From the NCBI GenBank assembly GCA_950022295.1, contig OX465597.1, positions 191,021,016 through 191,085,015 of the forward strand: a stretch of DNA of 64,000 nt, given 5' to 3'. The position numbers were made by a program, and so were the translations under genes. Positions 19,801 to 30,185 of this stretch are shown here, in pieces; the stretch's first letter is position 1, and every line of letters starts with the position of its first letter. The notes beneath the pieces are model-generated. The model searched no databases, had not been told where the DNA came from, and saw only the letters and a list, made by a program, of their open reading frames with translations. Source of the stretch: Bromus sterilis. Lineage: Eukaryota; Streptophyta; Magnoliopsida; Poales; Poaceae.

Positions 19801-22711
19801 GATTTGTTCTACCATGGTGTACAACATTCCTATCAAATTGCCATGGTCTACCAAGTAAAAGAGAGCATGCTTGCATGGGTACCACATGACAATCAACATA
19901 ATCAGCATATGCAGCAATGCTAAAGTGCACACGAACAGAACGCGTTACCATAATCTTACCACTATTGTTAAACCACTGAATATAGTATGGATGGGGTGTG
20001 GTCTTGTGGTGAGAGATAGCTTCTCCACCAACTCCATGCTAGCCAAGTTGTTGCAACTCCCTCCGTCAATAATGATGCGAACCGAACGTTCTTTCACCAC
20101 TCCCTTTGTGTGGAACAAATTACGCCTCTGGTTTTTCTCGGCCTTCGTTACCTGCACACTTAACACACATTGAGCAACCAAACTAGCATATTTATCTGCA
20201 TCATCAGGAGCCATATACTCTATATCATGAGCATCATCATGGGCACCCTGTTCCTCATGAGCAATGAGAACTAAAGTCTCCTCATCATAGTCACTCGTTG
20301 ACTCATACCCACCATCCGCCGTAATAGTCATCACACGCTTGGAGGGACAGTCTTTTGCGAAGTGACCTCCACCTTGGCACCTGCGACATTTAATATCACG
20401 ATCTCGTGTTTGCCCTGTGGATGAAGAAGAACTCGCCGTTGGACCACTCTGTGCACCTTTGAATGGTGGCGCTGGCTGTGTTGGTGGCTCCCTGTAAGAA
20501 TGAGCGGCTGAAGTAGATGGTGGTGCAGAAGGACGTGTGGATGTAGAAGCTCCACGCGATGTCCATGATGTATTTCGTCCTGCAGAAAAGTTAGGTCTCG
20601 TAGCGGCCTGTCGATCCTGCACTTCACGTTCAGCTTTACAAGCAAGATGAAACAAACGAGTGATAGTAGCATAGTCCTTGTATTCTAGAATAGTTTGTAT
20701 CTCCCTGTTTAAGCCACCCATAAAACGTGCAAGCATAGCTTCATTATCCTCTACTAGGCCACATCTAATCAATCCAGTTTGTAATTCTTGATAATATTCC
20801 TCTACAGAATTTTTTCCTTGTCTCAAACGCTGTAATTTTTGTAGCAATTCACGTTGATAATAAGGAGAAACCCAGCGAGTACGCATAGCATATTTTAAAG
20901 CAGCCCAAGTAGTTGGAATATTATTAGCATGCAATCTACAATGTTCAGACCACCAAATAGATGCAAAACCCGTGAATTCACAAACAGCAGCAGTAACACG
21001 TCTATTCTCAGGATATTGTAAACATGTAAAGCGTTGTTGATGAGGACATGACTACCATAGTTACAGCCACAACCCCTGCTAATATATCTACTGGACCAAT
21101 TACTAGAGATTGTGCACACCAATTAAATTATCAGATACTTTCGCTTCTTGGTAATGTTTCTAATGTTCATGTGAATATGATGCTGCCTAACGTCGATATA
21201 TTTCTGTTGCTGACAAATGAAGGACCTAGCAAGGACAAGAAGGATGAGCATTAGAGCATGTTCAAGCATGAAGATGATGAGGACACAATTATCGTGGATA
21301 TGACCATTAATTCCTCTATATTTGATCAAGAAATGAAGTCAATACAAAGGGGCATGATTGTGTGTGTACAAGAAGTTATTTCACGTCACTTTTGGCCCAA
21401 GAGAAGATAGAGACCAAGTCTTTCACGTCATGGACTCAGATTCGGACTGCAGAGATATACCCAACTTCAAACAGCCCCCGTTTCTACATACGAACTCCAA
21501 ATTGGGTGATTCTTTTTTCTGGTGATAGCTTATCTCGTCTAGTTTCCAACGCAATTGGTTTCACCTTCAAATTCCTTCGGAGCATGGAGATATTGCGAGA
21601 ACTGTGCGACCCATCAGCAGAATCCGAATCAAAGTCCAACTCAATAGGTGTTGCATCACCTCCACATGGGCCCAAGTGCCTTGTACGACCTAGGTTTAGT
21701 TTTAGGACTCCTTGGGACGTCCTTCCACCCCCTTGGCCTCCACCCTTTAGTCCTATATAAGTAGATCAACCCCTAGGGTTTTTCTTTGGATTTATTTTAG
21801 TTAAAAAGACTGCTTAGCTAATTGCCTCATCTTCGTGTACTCGGTTTGTGTCCAACGACCAGATCAAGAAAGCTTTTCGAATCCCAACTTTATTCATACT
21901 TCATCTACATATTCGCAATATTCAGATTGCTTTATCATAGTTCTTGCTTGTTCTTCGATTGCTTGCAGGCACTAGACCTTCGTGGTCAGGTTGATCGTGC
22001 TCCGACGTGGTCAATAACCTCCGGAGATTGGTTTAGCGATTGCTAAGGCGCGACGTTGTTGCACGTTTGTAGTCGGATCGTCAGAGTCGTCTCCACCAAA
22101 TCGATAATTATCTCTCCTCGAAAGATCGGGACACCAAGTTGTTCAGTTTCTAACTCCCAAGTAAGATAAACATCAGGAATATATCTACCCTCAAACGGCT
22201 TAAGATTCAATTTAAGTTTAGGCACATGTTCATCATCGCGTACCTGAGGGGGTGGTTGGTGTCGACCGTGGCGAATGTTGGGACGTGGACGTCCAGCTGG
22301 CTGCTCATAGGCCGCTTCCTGTTCCACCTCCTCCTTGTAATCACTCTCGTAGTTGTCGTCCTGGCCGACGTAAGAAGCAGCATCAGTAGCAGCAACTGCA
22401 GAAGCAAGAGGAGCCCCAATACCAGCAGCTTGTCCGCCCAGAAACAGAATACGTCGTGCACGTCGTGGTGTTGGTGGCTGTGCTGGAGCGGCAGCAGGCT
22501 GTGTAGGCAGGTGTGCGATCAACTCAGTAAACTTGGCGTCGAGCTTGGTGTCGATCATCTTCTCCACGCCATCAATCGCCTCTGTAAATCTGTTCTCGAT
22601 GCCATTCACCTGTTCAGACATCATTTGTGAAAATTTATTATGTAGCTCCTTGTTTGTCATGTTCTCCCAATCGTGCGCATCCCGCGCCACTTCATCATGG
22701 GATCCTGGCAT
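16520..22711 (-). pseudogene. gag-pol: C2 gag-pol, frameshifted and split by a solo LTR
   Basis: The gag N-terminus reads from ATG 22711 (MPGSHDE) to 22138. It is interrupted by LTR-B, and resumes at 21037 with the rest of gag and the zinc knuckle (CRRCQGGGHFAKDC). Near 19992-19996 one G is missing from a run (GGATGGGGTG against GGATGGGGGTG in C4), which shifts the frame just after the protease active site (IIIDGG). From 19951 to 16520 the remaining 1143 codons are open. They cover the RT with YFDD, RNase H, and an integrase with all three acidic residues (SMDFFLG, SDRDTKF, TDGQSEV). The LTR-encoded tail ends the frame. Apart from the LTR and one base, this pol is well preserved, so it decayed late. 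Confidence 0.92.
21038..22137 (+). mobile_element. Solo LTR-B in C2 gag
   Basis: 1.1 kb, TGATGAGGACATGAC to GGGACACCAA, flanked by GTTGT on both sides (21033-21037, 22138-22142). The gag sequence joins cleanly when LTR and one repeat are ignored, so this is an insertion followed by LTR-LTR recombination. The expected last ~11 bp (CTGCCTCTATC) are missing just inside the right repeat. The LTR-encoded tail reads DEDMTTIV...GPITRDCAHQLNYQ and stops at 21252-21254. A TATA-like CTATATAAG lies near 21753. Confidence 0.9.
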
Positions 22712-23955
22712 GGTAAGAATTGGTAAGAACAAAATAAAAGCTTGACGGATTTGTTCTTTCCACCACCCCACATCCCATTAGTAGAAGTAGGATCGTATTT
22801 ATGTGTGTTTTCTATTTCTGCTAACCATGCCAGGATCACATGATGAAGTGGCGCAGGATGCGCCCGATTGGGAGAACATGACGAACAAGGAGTTACATGA
22901 TAAATTTGCACGTATGATGTCTGAACAGGTGCAAGACATCGAGAACAGATTTACAGAGGCGATTGATGGCGTGGAGAAGATGATCGACTCCAAGCTCGAC
23001 GCCAAGTTTACTGAGTTGATCGCACGCCTACCTCCACAGCCTGCGGCCGCCCCGGCGCAGCCACCGTTTCAACGACGCACACGACATATTCTCTTCCCGG
23101 CCGGACAAGCTGCTGGTATTGGTGCTCCTCCAGCTGCTGCAGTTGCTGCTGCTGCCGCTGCTTCTGACGTCGGCCAGGATGACAACTACGAGGGTGATTA
23201 CGAGGAGGAGGTGGAACAGGAAGCGGCCTATTTACAGCCAGCTGGACATCCACGTCCCAACATTCGCCACGGTCGACACCAACCACCCCCTCAGGTACGC
23301 GATGATGAACATGTGCCTAAACTTAAATTGAATCTTAAACCGTTTGGGGGTAGATATATTCCTGATGCTTATCTTACTTGGGAGTTAGAAACTGAACAAC
23401 GCTTTACATGTTTACAATATCCTGAGAATAGACGTGTTACTGCTGCTGTTTGTGAATTCACGGGGTTTGCATCTATTTGGTGGTCTGAACATTGTAGATT
23501 GCATGCTAATAATATTCCAACTACTTGGGCTGCTTTAAAAGATGCTATGCATACTCGCTGGGTTCCTCCTTATTATCAACGTGAATTGCTACAAAAATTA
23601 CAGCGTTTGAGACAAGGAAAAAATTCTGTAGAGGAATATTATCAGGAATTACAAACTGGATTGATTAGATGTGGCCTAGTAGAGGATAATGAAGCTATGC
23701 TTGCACGTTTTATGGGTGGCTTAAACAAGGAGATACAAACTATTCTAGAATACAAGGACTATGCTACTATCACTGGTTTGTTTCATCTTGCTTGTAAAGC
23801 TGAACGTGAAGTGCAGGATCGACAGGCCACTACGAGACCTAACATTTCTGCAGGACGAAATACATCATGGACATCGCGTGGAGCTTCTACATCCACACGT
23901 CCTGCTGCACCACCATCTACTTCAGCCGCTCATTCTTACAGGGAGCCACCAAAAC
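22712..23955 (+). pseudogene. gag: Plus-strand CRM leader end and gag fragment, head to head with C2
   Basis: It begins at GTAAGAATTGG, the donor-like motif of the leader, then ATG 22827 (MPGSHDEVAQDAPDW). It has an open gag through the core (FASIWWSEHC, PYYQRELLQKLQRL) to SYREPPK, and is cut off by the C3 LTR at 23956, before the zinc knuckle. Its N-terminal half is an inverted copy of C2 gag 22143-22711, with a loop of about 115 bp between the two ATGs. The frame reads on into the LTR for about 80 codons, giving no sensible product. Confidence 0.88.
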
Positions 23956-24871
23956 TGATAGAGGCGAAGGTGTCTCGATGTTTCGATGAGATTTTGGAGA
24001 TCGATTTTGGTGGAGTAGACTTTCACGACCCGACTACGAACGTGCAGTCGTTGCGCCTTAGCAATCGCGAAACCAACTCCGAGAGGTTATTGATCCCGCG
24101 GATGCACGATCAACCTGACCACGAAGGTCTAATTCCTGCAAGCAATCGACAAGAACAAGCAAGAATTAAGAATTGCAATCTGGATATTGCGAATATAAGA
24201 TGAATGATTAACAGAAGTTGGGGTTCCAATGCGGTCTTGGCCTGGTCGGATGACACAAACGAAGAGCTCGAAGTTGCGGCTATGGCTAACTTAAATCTAA
24301 TTAAAACCCAAGTCTAAACGACGCCCTAAGGGTTGTATATATGGGGGAACAGAGGGGATTTTCGTGACCCCTTGGAGGTGGGGTCCGAAAACATCCCTAA
24401 CTCGGTTTCCCCACACATATGGACTCTAAAAACAGCCTATAATGTGGTATTTCGAAATTACATGGGCCCAGCCCAATATTAAGGTGACGCAGCACCTATA
24501 ATTGCCCTTGGACGAAAATAATGAAGTGGCATCTCGCGTATTTCGTCCAAGACTCATGCGCGCCTTATGGTGGCTTCAAAGTGCGATAATCACCACTGGA
24601 AGCTCCATTGTCCTTTCCCGCGCACGCACCTTCTTCTCCATGCTCGATCCCGCTCCAATGACCATCCTTCTTGTCCATGCTAGGTCCTTCATTCATAAGC
24701 AAAACAAAAGTATCTAATTTAGGCAGCATCATATGTTCATGAACAATAGAAGGATTCGCAAGAAACGAAAGTACCTGATAATTTAGTTGACGTGCACGTG
24801 CTCTAGTAACTGGTCCAATATGTGTAGTTGGTGAGGATATGGGTGTAACATTAGTAGGGATGTCCTCATCA
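23956..24871 (-). repeat. C3 3' LTR
   Basis: 916 bp with standard termini. It differs from the A1 consensus by shared changes with the left half of 35388-36306 (extra GAC in AATCGACAAGAAC, AACAGAAGTTGG, GGGTTGTATATATGG). Confidence 0.9.
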
Positions 24872-25428
24872 TCCTCCCCTTCTTGAATTGAAGTCGTCCT
24901 TGATGGAAGCTCATCATATTCTCCCAAATAAGGCTTCAAATCTGCAATATTAAATGTGGGACTAACCCCAAAGGATGCATGTAGCTCAAGTTTATATGCA
25001 TTATCATTAATTTTCTGCAAAACCTTAAAGGGACCATCAGCTCGTGGCATTAACCTATACTTGCGCAAATCAGGAAACCTATCTTTACGTAGATGTAACC
25101 AAACAAGATCTCTTGGTTCAAACACAACATGCTTTCTACCCTTATCACCAGCAAGCTTGTATCTAGCATTCATTCTCTCAATGTTTTCTTTAGTTAACTC
25201 ATGCATTTTTAATATAAATTCAGCACGTTGCTTAGCATCAAAATTAACCTTCTCCGAAGATGGAAGAGGCAGCAAATCAATAGGTGCACGAGGTAGAAAA
25301 CCATAAACAATCTCAAAAGGGCACATTTTAGTGGTAGAATGCAATGAACGATTATAAGCAAATTCAATATGAGGTAAAAATTCTTCCCACATTTTCAAGT
25401 TACTCTTTAAAACAGCCCTAAGCGTAGT
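24565..25428 (-). pseudogene. C3 integrase C-terminus and LTR-encoded tail
   Basis: An open frame of 277 codons (25398-24565) covers the end of the integrase core (MWEEFLPHIEFAYNRS) and the GPF motif (RADGPFKVL). It continues through DDEDIPT and the tail GPVTRARARQLNYQ, stopping in the LTR after LKPP. It is separated from the rest of C3 pol by N2, which inserted at GTAGT (25424-25428). Confidence 0.88.
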
Positions 25429-26345
25429 TGATAGAGGCGAAGGTGTCCCGATGTTTCGATGAGATGGTGTAGATCGATTATGGTGGAGACGACTTTCACG
25501 ATCCGACTACGAACGTGCGAAGACGTTGCGCCTTAGCGATCGCTAAACCAACTCCGAGAGGTTATTGATCCCGCGGATGCACGATCAACCTGACCACGAA
25601 GGTCTAATTCCTGCAAGCAATCGAAGAACAAGCAAGAACTAAGAATTGCAATCTGGATATTGCGAATATAAGATGAATGATTACGAAAGTTGGGGTTCCA
25701 ATGAGGTCTTGGCCTGGTCGGATGACACAAACGAAGAGCTGGAAGTTGCGGCTATGGCTAACTTTAATCTAATTAAAACCCAAGTCTAAACGACGCCCTA
25801 AGGGCTGTATATATGGGGGAACAGAGGGGATTTTCGTGACCCCTTGGAGGTGGGGTCCGAAAACAACCCTAACTCGGTTTCCCCACACATACGGACTCTA
25901 AAAACAGCCTATAATGTGGTATTTCGAAATTACATGGGCCCAGCCCAATATTAAGGTGACGCAGCACCTATAATTGCTCTTGGACGAAAATAATGAAGTG
26001 GAATCTTTGTATATTTCGTCCAAGGCTTCATGCACTTCTTATGGTGGCTTCAAAGTGCGGAAATCACTACTGAAAGCTCCATTATTCTTTGCCGCACACG
26101 CTACTTCCTCTCCATGCTTGATCTCGCTCCAATGGCCATCCCTCTTGTCCACATTAGGTCCTTCATGCATAAGTAAGACAAAAATATCTAATTTAGGCAG
26201 CATCACATGTTCATAAACATTAGAAGGATTTCCAAGAAACAAAAATACCTGATAATTCTGTTGGTTTGCGCGAGCTCTAGTAGCCGATCCAATGTGTGTA
26301 GTAGCATGAGTTATGGCTGTAACTGTGGTAGCCATGTCCTCATCA
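25429..26345 (-). repeat. N2 3' LTR (variant A3)
   Basis: 917 bp. On the minus strand it starts TGATGAGGACATGGC at 26345. It has A1-like U3/R/U5, but its own tail-coding part (SATRARANQQNYQ) and private changes such as GGAATCTTTGTATATTTCG. It carries the stop codon of the gag-tail protein at 26039. Confidence 0.94.
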
Positions 26346-27682
26346 TCCTCCCCTTCTTGAAAACAAAGCCGTCCTCGGCGTTGCTTAATCTGAAATGTGG
26401 CTAACAAAAGAGACAAGGTGTACATGTTGTATATGTATATATCATCCATTTTTACGGCCCTCAGTTTGTGCACATGAGACACATGTATACACAAATAACT
26501 TTCATATGTCGTGAAATATAAAGATATGAATTCATCACAATAGGTAAACGACATGAAAATATTGCAACTCAGTTTGCATATATAAGTGAAGATTTTATTC
26601 ATATCTAAAGATTTACAATGCTCATCATTAAACCATCCTAACACCGGTGAATAAACGTTAATGTTTTTCGAAGGACATGCTACAAAAGGTTTAACTAAGT
26701 AGTCGTGCAACAAGTCATTCGACGCATAATCATCACCAAGATTAGAGGTCATACCAAAATGATTAAGCATTGGCAATTTCATAATAGTATAATGATTATC
26801 CAAAATAGATGGTGTGCTCAAATCAACAGGTAACTCAACACATGATTTATTCAACTCTACTATGCATGCATCATCCTTATGTGAAGTTATGTCATCAATA
26901 CCTTTGTTGTTACCTTGTTGCAACAACTCAGATGATGTAGGTACGGATGATGGCAAGGTCATAGAGGCTGGAGGCGATATCACACTCACAATAGGAGGCA
27001 TGGTCGTCGTAGAAGGTGCAATGGCGAATGAGACAATCGGTGGTGGTGAGCATGGTCTGGAATAGTAGCCGTCGTAGTCGTCGTAGTCGCCCAAAGCATC
27101 CTCCTGTATCTGTCTCTCAAAGGTACAAGCACGAACATACATACCAATAATGCAGCGAGGAGTATAATGAAATCGTGCGCGGATGTCATTGTTCAAACCA
27201 TGAAAAAATCTATTCTTTCTATCATCCTCGGATTCTTCTATGTCACACTTATGCATATAAGATTTAAACTCTTGATAGTAAGTATGAACAGTGTTACTTC
27301 CTTGTTTTAATTGTTCCAAATTACGAAGCAATTCACGACGATAATAAGGAGGAACAAATTTATGTCTCATTATAGCTTTCAAATCTTTCCAAATTTTAGG
27401 TTTATTATCAATGTTTTTCTTAATATACACACTCCACCAAATGGAAGCAAAACCAATAAAAGCGCGAGTGGTAGCTCGTACTTTGTCAAGTTCAGAAAAA
27501 ATATTACTCGCAAAAATTTGTTCTACTTCAAGCTCCCAATCAAGATAAATAGCAGGGTTAAATCTACCCTCAAAAGATGGCAAAGCAATAACCTGTCCAT
27601 ATGCTTCTTTGTGTGGGCGCATCTCTCGTGGTGGTGAACGTGTGTCCATCGGCGAAGAACTTGTAACTCCGGAACCTGTCAT
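26039..27682 (-). CDS. gag: N2 Gag fused to the LTR-encoded CRM tail (547 aa)
   Basis: The start is ATG 27682 (MTGSGVTSSS), the first in-frame ATG; TTG codons further up are not needed. Residues ~30-190 are a Retrotrans_gag-like core (FEGRFNPAIYLDWELEVEQ, FASIWWSVYIKK, PYYRRELLRNLEQLKQG, FFHGLNNDIRARF). Residues ~210-270 are rich in S, P and T. Residues ~270-440 are an unrecognised, Cys- and Tyr-containing region (KLSCNIFMSFTYCDE, DDIYIYNMYTLSLL). There is no CCHC zinc knuckle. At QEGEDDEDM (~446) the frame crosses from the internal region into the LTR. The last ~102 residues are the tail with TRARANQQNYQ and MLPKLDIFVLLMHEGP. In autonomous copies this tail is the end of integrase. Its retention in frame on Gag suggests that it acts on its own. 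Confidence 0.88.
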   Translation of the reverse strand: MTGSGVTSSSPMDTRSPPREMRPHKEAYGQVIALPSFEGRFNPAIYLDWELEVEQIFASNIFSELDKVRATTRAFIGFASIWWSVYIKKNIDNKPKIWKDLKAIMRHKFVPPYYRRELLRNLEQLKQGSNTVHTYYQEFKSYMHKCDIEESEDDRKNRFFHGLNNDIRARFHYTPRCIIGMYVRACTFERQIQEDALGDYDDYDGYYSRPCSPPPIVSFAIAPSTTTMPPIVSVISPPASMTLPSSVPTSSELLQQGNNKGIDDITSHKDDACIVELNKSCVELPVDLSTPSILDNHYTIMKLPMLNHFGMTSNLGDDYASNDLLHDYLVKPFVACPSKNINVYSPVLGWFNDEHCKSLDMNKIFTYICKLSCNIFMSFTYCDEFISLYFTTYESYLCIHVSHVHKLRAVKMDDIYIYNMYTLSLLLATFQIKQRRGRLCFQEGEDDEDMATTVTAITHATTHIGSATRARANQQNYQVFLFLGNPSNVYEHVMLPKLDIFVLLMHEGPNVDKRDGHWSEIKHGEEVACAAKNNGAFSSDFRTLKPP

Positions 27683-29263
27683 AGTTAGTAGAAACAAGAA
27701 ACAAAAATGTTCCTATGAACTACTAGGATGTGGTGGTAAAGCGCTCATAGTAAAGCAAATATCAGTGTCTTACAAATTCTTACCATGCAGCAGGTGGTGA
27801 TCGGCAACGGGCGGTGTCAAATAACTCCAAAGATTGTGTAAAGCGATTGCCAGGTGAACGTATGTATGCGCGTTGTAGAAATATGTGGAGCTGGGTTGGC
27901 TATATATATGTGGAAAAAAAATGCTACAACCACGTTAATAAGTGCAAGCTGAAAATTCGTTCAAAGTAGTCGAGTGCTGATCTTAGGCTAGACTGTGCTA
28001 GAGACGCGAGCCTAAGACACATATAAAATTCACGTGCAATGAAGTACGAACAACACAACACTTTTTTTTTTCTCAAACTTTCCTTTTTTCTTCTTCTTTC
28101 CAACGGCCAAGAATCTCTCTCCTTTTTCACTTTTTTTTTGTTACAGCCGATCCATCTTTCCAAGAAACCAAAACCTTCCCTTCTTCTTTGACTCAATCTT
28201 ATCTTTCCAAACACACAAACCGAACAGCCCACTTTTTTCTCTCGTTTTTTTTTATCCAAAACTTTCCAACAACCGTAGCACCAAAAGTTCCAAGGCCACG
28301 TATCCACTTTTCCCTCTCTTTATTTCTGTCCAACGTGATCCAACGTTTTTTTTCTTCTTCCAAATACCAAACGTGCTACACAAAGGAACTAGTAGTACGT
28401 ACAGTTTCCAAGATATAGCACAGTACGACTGCTCTTTTGTTTCCAAATAGCCCTCACGGTTTCCAAAAAGGACAATCCCAATCACGTTGGATTTAGAGGC
28501 ACATGAAATCAGCACAAAGGATTACCACCACGTGATGCTTTTCCTTTCAGCTAATAAAAAAAATCCTTTAAAACCGATGATTGATTTTCCTTCTAAAACT
28601 TGCACGTGAGATACGATGCCAACTAACAAAACTATTTTGTCTCTCTCCACGCACGGAAACCGAGATCAGGTGGATATTCTAGTACCTCACGTTCAAACCA
28701 ATCAAGTAGGATAGCGCAAAACGGTTTCCTTTTCTTTCAATCAGCAACCTTTTTTTTTCTGCTAATTGCTCACGTAATTTTATTTCCCAGGCTTCCTCTT
28801 TCCAAAACCAAAATCAATTAGTACTACTCGTGAGGATCTCCCCGTGCCAAACTACTAGTACGAACTAGGTAGTCATGGTCTTCTCCTTGCTTCTCTTCTT
28901 TATTCTTGACTAAACCTTTTCTCTCCACAAGATAAATGATGATTCAAGACAGCGACGAACAGCAGCAGCGGATGGATGATGGTGATGGTGATGGTAAATG
29001 CAGATGCGATGTGAACAAAGCGTGACTAGAACTCGAAACTCTAAAAGTTTAGACACTAAACCAGCAACTCGACACACGATGCAATCGAAAATTCAACAAT
29101 GCAAAAACTAAGTGATTATGGCGAAAAGGCTTAGACTATTTTGGACATGGATGAACTAATCTACTTTTTTGGTGGCTTTTTCTTGGACGATAGGTAAATA
29201 AAAACGATCTAATCTAGGGATAATTGGCAATTCTCACCGAGCTACCTGAAAACTGATACCACT
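27683..29263 (-). mobile_element. N2 leader
   Basis: A 1.6-kb untranslated leader, longer than in C1 or C4 (about 1.1 kb). The part next to gag (27683-28025) matches N1. The middle (28040-28900) is rich in pyrimidine runs on the plus strand (that is, purine-rich in the transcript) and unlike the autonomous leaders. The part next to the PBS (28950-29263) matches 436-731. The PBS complement ACTGATACCACT lies at 29252-29263. Short frames on either strand have no support. Confidence 0.8.
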
Positions 29264-30180
29264 TGATAGAGGCGAAGGTGTCCCGATGTTTCGATGAGAT
29301 GGTGTAGATCGATTATGGTGGAGACGACTTTCACGATCCGACTACGAACGTGCGAAGACGTTGCGCCTTAGCGATCGCTAAACCAACTCCGAGAGGTTAT
29401 TGATCCCGCGGATGCACGATCAACCTGACCACGAAGGTCTAATTCCTGCAAGCAATCGAAGAACAAGCAAGAACTAAGAATTGCAATCTGGATATTGCGA
29501 ATATAAGATGAATGATTACGAAAGTTGGGGTTCCAATGAGGTCTTGGCCTGGTCGGATGACACAAACGAAGAGCTCGAAGTTGCGGCTATGGCTAACTTT
29601 AATCTAATTAAAACCCAAGTCTAAACGACGCCCTAAGGGCTGTATATATGGGGGAACAGAGGGGATTTTCGTGACCCCTTGGAGGTGGGGTCCGAAAACA
29701 ACCCTAACTCGGTTTCCCCACACATACGGACTCTAAAAACAGCCTATAATGTGGTATTTCGAAATTACATGGGCCCAGCCCAATATTAAGGTGACGCAGC
29801 ACCTATAATTGCTCTTGGACGAAAATAATGAAGTGGAATCTTTGTATATTTCGTCCAAGGCTTCATGCACTTCTTATGGTGGCTTCAAAGTGCGGAAATC
29901 ACTACTGAAAGCTCCATTATTCTTTGCCGCACACGCTACTTCCTCTCCATGCTTGATCTCGCTCCAATGGCCATCCCTCTTGTCCACATTAGGTCCTTCA
30001 TGCATAAGTAAGACAAAAATATCTAATTTAGGCAGCATCACATGTTCATAAACATTAGAAGGATTTCCAAGAAACGAAAATACCTGATAATTCTGTTGGT
30101 TTGCGCGAGCTCTAGTAGCCGATCCAATGTGTGTAGTAGCATGAGTTATGGCTGTAACTGTGGTAGCCATGTCCTCATCA
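29264..30180 (-). repeat. N2 5' LTR (variant A3)
   Basis: 917 bp, matching 25429-26345 except for two substitutions. A TATA-like box (TATATATGG complement) lies at about 29641-29649. The right target duplication GTAGT follows at 30181. Confidence 0.94.
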
Positions 30181-30185
30181 GTAGT

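Larger units (their letters stand above)
15909..22711 (-). mobile_element. C2: CRM element lacking its 5' end
   Basis: On the minus strand it has gag from ATG 22711, then protease, RT, RNase H and integrase, then the 3' LTR 15909-16826. A solo LTR-B sits in gag at 21038-22137. At 22711 the minus-strand similarity stops exactly at the gag ATG, and plus-strand leader sequence begins, so the leader and 5' LTR are lost. Left flank is CTGTG; the matching right flank is not recoverable. Confidence 0.9.
25429..30180 (-). mobile_element. N2: complete young gag-only CRM element
   Basis: Two 917-bp LTRs (25429-26345 and 29264-30180) of the same variant (A3) differ at two positions that I can see (25741 and about 26238). 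The element is flanked by the 5-bp repeat GTAGT (25424-25428, 30181-30185), inside the C3 integrase sequence, which reads through when the insertion is ignored. A PBS (TGGTATCAG) lies next to the 5' LTR. The only coding region is one 547-codon frame. N2 has no protease, RT, RNase H or integrase and therefore must use enzymes from an autonomous CRM such as C4. The low LTR divergence and intact frame indicate a recent insertion. Confidence 0.95.

Noticed and set aside
22207..22461. Leu-rich frames opposite or beside the gag Gln/Ala region (also at 7253, 23119, 33890, 40592)
   Set aside because: Alternative-frame reading of GCTGCTGCT-type repeats in gag; looks like a membrane segment but is an artefact of codon repeats.
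22803..24203. A 466-codon frame joining gag to LTR sequence
   Set aside because: The last ~80 codons are antisense LTR of C3 read by chance after the gag break at 23955; not a real fusion protein.
27924..28515. Overlapping frames in the N2 leader
   Set aside because: Lys/Ser-rich peptides from purine/pyrimidine runs, no starts in context, not shared with N1.
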